From the NCBI GenBank assembly GCA_028289525.1, contig JANQPJ010000225.1, positions 1 through 35,361 on the forward strand: a DNA stretch of 35,361 bases. Direction: 5' to 3'. The position numbers and the translations under genes were made by a program. Positions within the stretch are counted from its first letter, which is position 1. The number at the start of each line of letters is the position of its first letter. The DNA is from Pirellulales bacterium. Its GTDB lineage: Bacteria; Planctomycetota; Planctomycetia; Pirellulales; JAGQOS01. This document shows positions 6,332 through 13,409 of the stretch, piece after piece. A model generated the notes under the pieces. It made no database searches. It saw only the letters and a list, made by a program, of their open reading frames with translations, and was not told where the DNA came from.

Positions 6332-8578
6332 ATGGCGACACTTGCTGACAGTTTGAAAACCAGCTCTGGGCGACGCTTAGCGTTAAAAAAACGTCCAGAC
6401 CTTTCGGCCGAAGAACAACGGTATCAGGGCCGTGCGTTTTGGGTCGTCAAAGAACCGGTTGGACTCAAGTACTACCGGTTTCAAGAGGAAGAGTATGCGA
6501 TTCTCGAGATGATCGACGGTCAGATCAGCCTGGACGAAATGAAGCGGCGGTTCGAAAGCCGTTTTGCACCTCAGAAAATCACTCTAGGCGACCTCCAACA
6601 CTTTGTTGGTACACTACATCGCAATGGCTTGGTCGTGGCCGACGCGCCCGGGCAGGGACGCCAGCTCAAACGCCGCCGCGACGAACGCAAGTCGAAAGAG
6701 CGCATGGGCAAGGTTTCTAACATCCTGGCAATTCGCTTCAAAGGCTTCGACCCCGAAGGCATCCTTAATTGGCTTCATCCTTGGGTCAAATGGTTCTTCA
6801 CGCGATGGTGCCTGACGCTTTGCCTGACGATGGCTTTTGTGGCCATGTCGCTCATCCTGGTGCAATGGAATACCTTTCAATCACGCCTACCTGCGTTCGA
6901 GGAATTTTTTGGACCATCCAATTGGTTTTGGCTAGCAGTGGTGCTTGGGTTGACCAAGGTGCTGCATGAGTTTGGCCATGGCCTTGCTTGCAAGCATTTT
7001 GGCGGCGAGTGCCATGAAATCGGCGTGATGCTGCTAGTCCTCACCCCGTGCCTGTATTGCAACGTGTCCGATTCCTGGATGTTGCGCAGCAAGTGGAAAC
7101 GGGCAGCCATCGGAGCCGCAGGCATGTATGTCGAAGTGGTGCTGGCCACGCTGGCCACCTTTGTGTGGTGGTTCAGCGAGCCAGGTATGCTTAACCACCT
7201 GGCGCTGCGGATCATGTTTGTCTGCTCGGTCAGCACGGTCCTGTTCAACGGCAATCCTCTGCTCCGCTACGACGGCTACTACATCCTCTCCGACTTGGTT
7301 GAAATCCCCAACTTGCGTCAGAAGTCGACTCAAATCACCAACCGAATTTTGTCGCGAGTTTGCCTGGGTCTGGAACTGCCGGAAGAGCCGTTCTTGCCTC
7401 AGCGGAATCACGCCTTTTTTGCGTTCTATACGATCGCCTCGATTTTCTATCGCTGGTTTATTCTGTTCTCGATCTTGTTTTTTCTGTACAAGGTATTCGA
7501 GCCGTATGGACTGCAAGTGATTGGACAAACCATTGCCGCGTTTTCGATCGGCAGCTTGGTCGTCAAGCCGCTTTATCAGTGTTACAAGTTTCTTAAGACT
7601 CCGGGGAGATGGGATCAAGTGAAACGTCTCAACCTGTACGCAACGCTAACGGTCGTCGGGCTTATCGTGGCGGGGATTCTCATGATTCCGTTGCCGCGTC
7701 GAGTCATGTGCACGCTGGAGATTCAACCACGTCAGTCCGAGGCCGTATTTGTCGACGTGCCAGGCCAACTGGACGAAGTGCTGGTCAAACCGGGCGATCA
7801 GGTCTCCCAAGGCCAGGTGCTGGCTCGCATCCAGAATATTGATCTACAGATCGCGATTGACGAACTGGTGCGGCAAAGAAACGAGTTGAAGTCGCAGTTG
7901 GCCAGCCTGGGCCGGCAACGCTATGAAAACCGTCGGGCTGGCCAGCAAATCCCTCAGATGCGCGAAACCTTGGCGGCGGTTGAAACTCAAATTGTCCAAA
8001 AGTCACAAGACCTCAAACGGCTAGAACTGCTGGCCCCCAAAGACGGCACCATTTTGCAGCCGATGATTCGACCAGAGCAACCCCAGCCAGATGGAACACT
8101 GTCCAGTTGGAGTGGTTCGCTGTTGGACAATCGCAATCTGGGAGCCACGCTGAGCGCGAGCGAGTTGTTCTGCGAAGTCGGCGACCCTCGGCAACTCGAA
8201 GCGGTGCTGATTATCGACCAGACCGACATCGAACTGGTTCGTGAACACAAGCAGGTGGGCCAAGACGTGTCGATCAAACTCGACGCCTTTCCGAGCAAGA
8301 CGTTTGATGGCCAGATTCTCGAAATCTCGCGATCCGAGTTGAAAGAAGCTCCCCGCAGCCTGTCGAACCAAGCTGGGGGCGAACTGGCCACCGTGACCGA
8401 CTCGACCGGCGCTTCACGGCCGATGAGCACCTCCTACACGGCGCGTGTGCCGTTGGATCATGTGGTCGGCTCGATTCAGGTCGGGCTACGTGGGCGAGCC
8501 AAAATCCACACCGGCTGGCAGCCCCTAGGCGGACGCATCTGGCGTTATCTGTCGCACACGTTCCACTTCTGGCTATAA
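6332..8578 (+). CDS. PqqD-like / M50 metalloprotease / HlyD fusion membrane protein (748 aa)
   Basis: Three modules are visible. Residues ~14-105 resemble PqqD/RiPP-recognition-like winged-helix domains (LKYYRFQEEEYAILEMIDG, then a helix ending LHRNGLVV). Residues ~150-450 are polytopic membrane with the M50 site-2-protease motif HEFGH at 212-216 and a probable third zinc ligand, D314, in NPLLRYDGYY. Residues ~455-740 form a HlyD-like periplasmic module (PGQLDEVLVKPGDQVSQGQVL, coiled coil, then LAPKDGTILQP). M50 proteases cut substrates within or beside the membrane; PqqD-like domains bind peptide leaders in RiPP pathways. The combination suggests a membrane machine that recognises, processes and moves a peptide or protein. 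This is inference, since no substrate gene is visible. The protease centre looks intact. It is the last gene of the plus-strand cluster. Confidence 0.88.
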   Translation: MATLADSLKTSSGRRLALKKRPDLSAEEQRYQGRAFWVVKEPVGLKYYRFQEEEYAILEMIDGQISLDEMKRRFESRFAPQKITLGDLQHFVGTLHRNGLVVADAPGQGRQLKRRRDERKSKERMGKVSNILAIRFKGFDPEGILNWLHPWVKWFFTRWCLTLCLTMAFVAMSLILVQWNTFQSRLPAFEEFFGPSNWFWLAVVLGLTKVLHEFGHGLACKHFGGECHEIGVMLLVLTPCLYCNVSDSWMLRSKWKRAAIGAAGMYVEVVLATLATFVWWFSEPGMLNHLALRIMFVCSVSTVLFNGNPLLRYDGYYILSDLVEIPNLRQKSTQITNRILSRVCLGLELPEEPFLPQRNHAFFAFYTIASIFYRWFILFSILFFLYKVFEPYGLQVIGQTIAAFSIGSLVVKPLYQCYKFLKTPGRWDQVKRLNLYATLTVVGLIVAGILMIPLPRRVMCTLEIQPRQSEAVFVDVPGQLDEVLVKPGDQVSQGQVLARIQNIDLQIAIDELVRQRNELKSQLASLGRQRYENRRAGQQIPQMRETLAAVETQIVQKSQDLKRLELLAPKDGTILQPMIRPEQPQPDGTLSSWSGSLLDNRNLGATLSASELFCEVGDPRQLEAVLIIDQTDIELVREHKQVGQDVSIKLDAFPSKTFDGQILEISRSELKEAPRSLSNQAGGELATVTDSTGASRPMSTSYTARVPLDHVVGSIQVGLRGRAKIHTGWQPLGGRIWRYLSHTFHFWL

Positions 8579-8582
8579 GCCT

Positions 8583-8648
8583 GAGTGCATTCCGTGGTGA
8601 AACCTGATGCACTCGCCTGTGTTTCGCGAGCGGTCACCGACCGCTGCT
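8583..8648. repeat. Hairpin plus half copy of the 126-bp palindromic element between convergent genes
   Basis: gagtgcat (8583-8590) pairs with atgcactc (8607-8614), giving an 8-bp stem. The loop contains ccgtggtgaa, also found at 5079-5088. Next, 8619-8648 is one half of the dispersed element: gtttcgcgag followed by the hairpin gcggtcaccgaccgc. The hairpin could end transcription from either side, but there is no T-tract, so this is not called a terminator. Confidence 0.7.
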
Positions 8649-8655
8649 ATCTACT

Positions 8656-9591
8656 CTACTTCTCCGGCTTGGAGTAGTCTTGGTTGGCCTCAAGATCAGT
8701 GGTCAACGGGGTTTCTGATGGCACGCCGTGCTCAGGCACTTCGCCTTGGGCAATCCAAACGATCGCGTTGAGCACCAGGCGGCGGAAGTTGTCATCGCCC
8801 CAGTTGTTGTGGTAATGCCCCCCGGTAAACCCGAAGCCGCGACCGCCGTCGGGACGCTCGGCTACCCAAGCAAGATGCTGGATCTTACCTTCTGCGATCG
8901 CTTTGCGAACGGCCGGGTTGCCGCTGTGTGGGCCGTCGGGCCGGCGCAGAGTCTCTTGCGGCGGATGGGCTGAAAGGACCGGGGTAACGCCTTGCATCGC
9001 TTCGCGAAATCGCATGTGGTAGTACCACTCGTCGTAAATTGCGAACGGCTTGATCCCCCGGGCGACTGGATGGTCGGGAAACGTTTTGAACTCCGCCTTC
9101 CAATGTGGATTGACCGACCAGCGAGCCTCAAAATATCCGCCGATCCAGCGGAGAAAAGCATCGCCCGGCTTGCCTTTGGGCACCTCGACGCCATAGTGCA
9201 GACAGGCCAACCCTACGCCTTGCCGCATCAATTGATCGAACTCGTCAAGATGAGGATTGAGCAGATGCCGTCTTCCACCGTCGCAGAAGACCACCACGGC
9301 GTCCGCTCCCTGGAGCGCTGCGAGCCCTTCCTGCGGCCAACCATACTTGAACACCTCGGCTTGGTAGCCTGGCATGTTTTGTTGCAAATATTTGGCCAAC
9401 AACAGACAGCCGGCATGATGTTCGTGCTGGCCATAGCCGTGGCTAGGCCGCCCAGAAATAAAGACGATCCGTTTACCAGGCTGCGCTTGGTCGGCCGCTT
9501 CGGTCTCCGCGGCGCAGGTTGGTTGAAAACCAAACCCGATTGTCGCAAACAGGAAGAAACAGCCTACGGCCAAATGGGCAAGCATGCGCAT
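8656..9591 (-). CDS. Secreted ThuA-domain protein (311 aa)
   Basis: The signal peptide is residues 1-28 (MRMLAHLAVGCFFLFATIGF, ending TCAA before ET). The rest is a ThuA-like class-I glutamine-amidotransferase fold: KRIVFISGRPSHGYGQHEH near the start, VVVFCDGGRRH, ACLHYGVEVPKGKPG, FLRWIGGYFE, HPVARGIKPFAIYDEWYYHMRF, and GRGFGFTGGHYHNNWGDDNFRRLVLNAIVWIAQ near the end. ThuA proteins are abundant in planctomycetes and are linked to carbohydrate use; the reaction of this one is not known. The ATG at 9591 is chosen because CAGGAG lies about 9 bases upstream and the signal peptide starts there. A TTG at 9636 would only add a non-signal stretch. It is separated from rsmA by a repeat-filled 304-bp gap. 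Confidence 0.9.
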   Translation of the reverse strand: MRMLAHLAVGCFFLFATIGFGFQPTCAAETEAADQAQPGKRIVFISGRPSHGYGQHEHHAGCLLLAKYLQQNMPGYQAEVFKYGWPQEGLAALQGADAVVVFCDGGRRHLLNPHLDEFDQLMRQGVGLACLHYGVEVPKGKPGDAFLRWIGGYFEARWSVNPHWKAEFKTFPDHPVARGIKPFAIYDEWYYHMRFREAMQGVTPVLSAHPPQETLRRPDGPHSGNPAVRKAIAEGKIQHLAWVAERPDGGRGFGFTGGHYHNNWGDDNFRRLVLNAIVWIAQGEVPEHGVPSETPLTTDLEANQDYSKPEK

Positions 9592-9895
9592 CGGAAACAA
9601 CTCCTGAATCTCAAAGGTGGGACGATTCACCGTCAACTGGCGTGGACGTGAAGGCAGGAAAACATCGCGAGGGCAACCATCAGGCGATCAACGATTAACC
9701 ATGCTACTGTTTCAACCGGCAGTCGTCAAATTTTTTGCTCTGTCCCCAGGAGAACTGCAAAGTCGTTCTTTTGAAAAAGCAGCGGTCGGTGACCGCTCGC
9801 GAAACGGCTAAATTTTTCTGTTTCGCGAGCGGCCGCCGGCCGCTGCTTTTTGTCGACATCGTGTTTCTCCTGCGGGAGATTTTGAGAGAGAACGG
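9592..9895. other. 304-bp intergenic region between ThuA and rsmA
   Basis: It consists largely of a full-length, diverged copy of the dispersed palindromic element (9746-9873). The remainder (9592-9745) holds the ribosome site of the ThuA gene (ctcctg at 9601-9606 on the plus strand) and no other feature that I can support. Confidence 0.6.
9746..9873. repeat. Dispersed palindromic element, diverged full copy
   Basis: The left end, ccaggagaactgcaaagtcg, is a variant of the 19-bp terminal repeat seen at 20348 and 20455; the right end (tttctcctgcgg) is more decayed. The core has hairpin gcggtcggtgaccgc with ctcgcgaaac, then gtttcgcgag with hairpin gcggccgccggccgc. The two nine-base arms tcgcgaaac and gtttcgcga can pair with each other, so the whole can fold as a cloverleaf-like cruciform. 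Confidence 0.8.
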
Positions 9896-10804
9896 TTACA
9901 GCTTCCAATCCGGGGCCAGTTGGCAGGCTGCTTCGGCCAGGGACAGCATCTGCTCGACGCTCAGTTCTTCTGCCCGAACTTGGGGAGCCAGACCAAGCGG
10001 CTGCATCAGCGCATCGACTTCCGGCTTGCCAGCATGGCGTTTGAGCGCGCCAAGCAGGTTGCTACGCAAGACTTTGCGGCGGTGAATGAACATCGCACGC
10101 ACGAACTGATGGAAGAACCGGCGGTTGGGAATCCGGTCGCGTTTGGCCGGGTTGACCGTGATTTGAATGATTGCCGAATCGACTTTCGGACGCGGCCAAA
10201 ACACGCTGGGCGGCAATAGACGGACCAGCCGGGCATCGCACTGACTTTGAATCCAGATACTCAAGGCTCCATAGTCCTTCGTCGCCGGAGAGGCCACAAT
10301 CCGGTCGGCCAGTTCTTTTTGAATCGTGGCGGTCATCGTAACCGGCAACACTTCGCAACTCAACAGATTGGAAAGCACCGGCGTGGCCACACAGTAAGGC
10401 AGATTGGCCACCAGTTTCAATTGACGGCCAGGCGCCTCGGCCAAGGCCTGTTGAACTGCCTCGATCACTCGAGGGTCGAAGCGGTTTTTGTTCTTCAACG
10501 CGTCTTGGTGCAACAACCGCACATGATTCCGTTCGAACAGCAATTCAGTGGCCAAACCGAACAAATGCTGGTCAATCTCCACGCTGACCACGGCGCCTGC
10601 CTGATCGGCGATCAATTCGGTCACGGCCCCGGTGCCTGTGCCGACTTCCAGCACGACATCGTTGGGCGTCAGTTTCGCCTCGCGAACCAGCAACTCCAGC
10701 AGGTTCATGTCGATGAGAAAATTTTGGCCATGACGCGCGTCGGGCCGAATCCCGATCTCCGCGAGACGACGTTGCAGAACCGAAAGTTTTTGACTGGCTG
10801 GCAT
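9896..10804 (-). CDS. rsmA: 16S rRNA (adenine1518-N6/adenine1519-N6)-dimethyltransferase RsmA/KsgA (302 aa)
   Basis: Uses SAM to dimethylate the two adjacent adenines in the 3'-terminal hairpin of 16S rRNA during small-subunit assembly. Visible: the family N-terminus RPDARHGQNFLID (21-32), SAM motif I VLEVGTGTGAVTE (51-63), acidic VEID (75-78), catalytic NLPY (134-137), and the C-terminal region containing FWPRPKVDSAII and the basic RRKVLRSNL. Length fits the family (about 270-300 aa). The ATG at 10804 is preferred; upstream in-frame starts would run into ribE and add a non-family segment. An ATG at 10816 is the closest alternative. The gene follows ribE by 31 bases in a psd-pssA-ribE-rsmA string. 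Confidence 0.95.
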   Translation of the reverse strand: MPASQKLSVLQRRLAEIGIRPDARHGQNFLIDMNLLELLVREAKLTPNDVVLEVGTGTGAVTELIADQAGAVVSVEIDQHLFGLATELLFERNHVRLLHQDALKNKNRFDPRVIEAVQQALAEAPGRQLKLVANLPYCVATPVLSNLLSCEVLPVTMTATIQKELADRIVASPATKDYGALSIWIQSQCDARLVRLLPPSVFWPRPKVDSAIIQITVNPAKRDRIPNRRFFHQFVRAMFIHRRKVLRSNLLGALKRHAGKPEVDALMQPLGLAPQVRAEELSVEQMLSLAEAACQLAPDWKL

Positions 10805-10835
10805 GGATAGGACCATCGAGACAGGATGGAGAGCG

Positions 10836-11438
10836 TCAAGGTTGAGTGTGGAGAGCACCGAACGCTTTTTGCGCATATTTGGCCAGCAGGTCGGTCTCCA
10901 AATTGACCGCATCACCAGACGTTCGACCGCCAAGCGTGGTGACGGCCAGCGTGTGGGGAATCAACTGCACGCTAAAACGATTCGATTCGACGTCGACCAG
11001 CGTCAGGCTGACCCCATCGACGGCCACCGAGCCTTTCGAGACCATTTGCACGGCCAACCACTCCGGCATTCGAAACCACAAGGTCGACCAGTCCCCATCG
11101 TCGTGTCGCAATTCGAGTGTGCCGACTCCATCGACGTGTCCGGTGACAAAATGGCCCCCCAGCCGATCGTTGGCGCGCAGCGAACGTTCCAAATTCACAC
11201 GGTCGCCAACCATCAAAGCACCTAGATTGGTGCGCGAGAGCGTCTCCGGCCCTGCCTGAAACGCCAAGCAGTCCCCGTCGATCCGGACGACCGTCAGACA
11301 ACAACCGTTGACGGCGATACTTTCGCCGATTTCGGCGTCGGCTGCATATTCGGCGTCGCGAATCACCAGCATCTTACCAGGCGGGTCAGGCTCGATCACA
11401 GCAACCGGGGCTAACCGTTCAACTAATCCGGTAAACAT
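10836..11438 (-). CDS. ribE: Riboflavin synthase alpha chain (200 aa)
   Basis: Converts two molecules of 6,7-dimethyl-8-ribityllumazine to riboflavin plus the pyrimidine precursor. The start MFTGLVE is diagnostic. The two internally related lumazine-binding halves are visible: the first with GESIAVNGCCLTVV and LSRTNLG, the second starting LGGHFVTGHVDGVG with KGSVAVDGVSLTLV and IPHTLAVTTLG. Length matches the family (200-215 aa). The reading frame stays open upstream, but an N-terminus before MFTGLVE would not fit, so 11438 is the start. It lies 43 bases after pssA and is probably in the same operon. The gene symbol varies between organisms (ribE or ribC). Confidence 0.96.
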   Translation of the reverse strand: MFTGLVERLAPVAVIEPDPPGKMLVIRDAEYAADAEIGESIAVNGCCLTVVRIDGDCLAFQAGPETLSRTNLGALMVGDRVNLERSLRANDRLGGHFVTGHVDGVGTLELRHDDGDWSTLWFRMPEWLAVQMVSKGSVAVDGVSLTLVDVESNRFSVQLIPHTLAVTTLGGRTSGDAVNLETDLLAKYAQKAFGALHTQP

Positions 11439-11481
11439 GACCATCCAGTTTCGTAAGCGAGGAACAGATCGCCCAGGGGCG

Positions 11482-12351
11482 CTAAAAAATTGGCTCGTTT
11501 TGCTTTTTGCGCCGCCGGGCAAGTTCGATCAAAAAACGGATCGGCGGAGCAAGCACAAACGCACAACAAAGGATCGGCACGGCATAACCGCGAATCAACA
11601 TCACCGCGACCAGCGCAAACACCAAACCGACCACGTGGCCAAAACTCCGTTGGCCTCGGAACAGTTGGTTCACGACGTGGGGATACGGAATTCGCGAAAC
11701 CATCAAGAGCGCCACTAGCAGGGCGAAGAACGGGATAATCCGTTGCATCCACAAGTCGATCGCACCGGCATAAATCAACTCGTTCCCCTCGCTACGCAGG
11801 GTATAAAACAGAATCGCGATCGAAGCAATCGAGGCCGCGCCAGCCGGGCAAGGCAAGCCACTGAATTGCAGATGATCGTCGTCGTCGGCTTCAACGTTAA
11901 AGCGAGCCAGCCGCAACGCCACGCAAGCGGCAAACGTGGTGGCGATGATCCAAATCCCCTCGCGATGCAAAAACGAAAACGTGGGACAGATTTTCACCAA
12001 CAGAATCGCTGGCGCGACGCCAAAAGTGACCAGATCGCAAAGACTATCGAGCTGGGCTCCAAAATCGCTGCTCACATTGGCCAGGCGAGCAACATGTCCA
12101 TCGAGCGCGTCAAAAATCATTGCCAAAAAGATCAACCAGCCGGCCAGCATCGCGTTGTGGGTTGGGTCGTTGTCGTCCAACGTCGGCACAACCCCGGCAC
12201 GGCCATGGAATTCGATTTGGGCCGCCGTGGGCAAGTCGGCCGAAGTGGGGGCTTCGATCCGTGAAGCGACCACGATGGCAAAAAAACCACATACCAGGTT
12301 TCCCAGCGTAAACAACGTAGGCAACACGGCGACCGAGCGTATGCGTTTCAT
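11482..12351 (-). CDS. pssA: CDP-diacylglycerol-serine O-phosphatidyltransferase (289 aa)
   Basis: Membrane enzyme making phosphatidylserine from CDP-diacylglycerol and serine. It carries the CDP-alcohol phosphotransferase motif DG-x2-AR-x8-G-x3-D-x3-D at residues 84-106 (D84 G85 A88 R89 G98 D102 D106). Several membrane helices are evident (for example 11-29, 70-82, and three in the C-terminal half). The insertion between helix 1 and the motif (about 31-68) is longer than in many homologues. Its ATG overlaps the psd stop codon by four bases (ATGA), so translation is coupled. The pairing with psd supports the serine substrate over other CDP-alcohol enzymes. Confidence 0.93.
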   Translation of the reverse strand: MKRIRSVAVLPTLFTLGNLVCGFFAIVVASRIEAPTSADLPTAAQIEFHGRAGVVPTLDDNDPTHNAMLAGWLIFLAMIFDALDGHVARLANVSSDFGAQLDSLCDLVTFGVAPAILLVKICPTFSFLHREGIWIIATTFAACVALRLARFNVEADDDDHLQFSGLPCPAGAASIASIAILFYTLRSEGNELIYAGAIDLWMQRIIPFFALLVALLMVSRIPYPHVVNQLFRGQRSFGHVVGLVFALVAVMLIRGYAVPILCCAFVLAPPIRFLIELARRRKKQNEPIF

Positions 12352-13316
12352 GACGATCCGTTCTCAAAGCGGCCAATGGGAGTGCTGCCTGCCTGAATCT
12401 TCTGGCCCAGTTGAACCTTTAGTTGCAAACCCTCGGCCGGCAAAATCAGCTCGGTGCGCGAACCAAGTTTGATCATGCCAAAACGCTGGCCGCGGTCGAG
12501 CGTTTCGCCTGGTCGCAACGAACAGACGATGCGCCGGGCAATCAAACCAGAAATTTGCCGGACCACCATCCGCCGGTATGGCGGGGCATCCGCTTCCAGG
12601 CCAATCCACATCGATTCGTTCCGTTCGGCGCTGGCCGGGTTCATGGCGTTTGAAAATTCGCCAGGATGATAACGCAGCTCCACCACGCGCGACTTGAGCG
12701 GAGCCCGATTGATATGCACGTTGAAGATCGACAGGAACACGCCAATCCGTACGGCTCGACCGCCGATGAAGGGATCGTGTTCCAGTTCGGCAATCTCGAC
12801 CACCTTGCCGTCGGCCGGCGAAACCAGCAGACTTTCGTCGCCGGGGATCGTCCGCCGAGGATCGCGAAAAAAATAGATCACCAAGCCGAGCAGTACCGCC
12901 GGAACGATGGCCAGCAACCGTAACCAGCCAGGCAGCATCCCCAGACCAATCGTGGCCGCCGACAACGGCCAGCCCATCAGTTGGGCTTCGGCCAGCCCCC
13001 AGCGTGCCAACGGCAAACGCTCGCGCCAGGCAAACCGGTCGTGTTCTGGAGCCCAGTGAGCCGTGCACAGGTTTCGGCAATATTTCAAATCTCGCGGATC
13101 GAGAATCGGATGGGGACTGCCAGTGGTGTCGCCTTTGCGCAGTTGTTCCATGGCCGCCACGTAGCCCGGCCGAAATGTTTTCAGCAGCCAGCGCCGCCAA
13201 CGTCCCCAGGCAAGTTCGATCTGATAGCAGCGCCCGCCGCCAGGCTGCACGCTACGGATATTCTCCGGCAACGGAACAGCATCGGCACGCGGCGGACAGG
13301 TGTCGAGCGGGTTCAT
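12348..13316 (-). CDS. psd: Phosphatidylserine decarboxylase (322 aa)
   Basis: Decarboxylates phosphatidylserine to phosphatidylethanolamine. The proenzyme self-cleaves at a Gly-Ser bond to form a pyruvoyl group; the site is LGS in MIKLGSRTEL, with the serine at about 286. Other family features are FFRDPRRTIP, VSPADGKVVEI and FLSIFNVHINRAP. The catalytic half (from about 155) is preceded by two hydrophobic segments and a ~100-residue N-terminal region that I do not recognise, which includes KYCRNLCTAHW. ATG at 13316 is used; the frame can be extended by one TTG codon only. First gene of the psd-pssA-ribE-rsmA string. Confidence 0.94.
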   Translation of the reverse strand: MNPLDTCPPRADAVPLPENIRSVQPGGGRCYQIELAWGRWRRWLLKTFRPGYVAAMEQLRKGDTTGSPHPILDPRDLKYCRNLCTAHWAPEHDRFAWRERLPLARWGLAEAQLMGWPLSAATIGLGMLPGWLRLLAIVPAVLLGLVIYFFRDPRRTIPGDESLLVSPADGKVVEIAELEHDPFIGGRAVRIGVFLSIFNVHINRAPLKSRVVELRYHPGEFSNAMNPASAERNESMWIGLEADAPPYRRMVVRQISGLIARRIVCSLRPGETLDRGQRFGMIKLGSRTELILPAEGLQLKVQLGQKIQAGSTPIGRFENGSS

Positions 13317-13409
13317 CAAAAAGCCCAGGAAACGACGGATCAGTGGTCACCAAAACAACCGGCCTATTTTACCGCCTGACCGGCTCGCCCGGGAGGGGGC
13401 GAACACCGC

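Noticed and set aside
5484-6341. 285-aa open frame on the minus strand opposite the secreted HlyD gene
   Set aside because: It mirrors a well-supported adaptor gene, has low-complexity composition without domains, and arises from the codon bias of the sense strand.
9592-9636. Longer ThuA protein from TTG at 9636
   Set aside because: It would place 15 polar residues before the signal peptide, and the ATG at 9591 has a good ribosome site.
10805-10933. Longer RsmA N-terminus
   Set aside because: It would overlap the riboflavin synthase coding end and adds residues not typical of the family; the ATG at 10804 places the RxDxRxGQNFL motif where expected.
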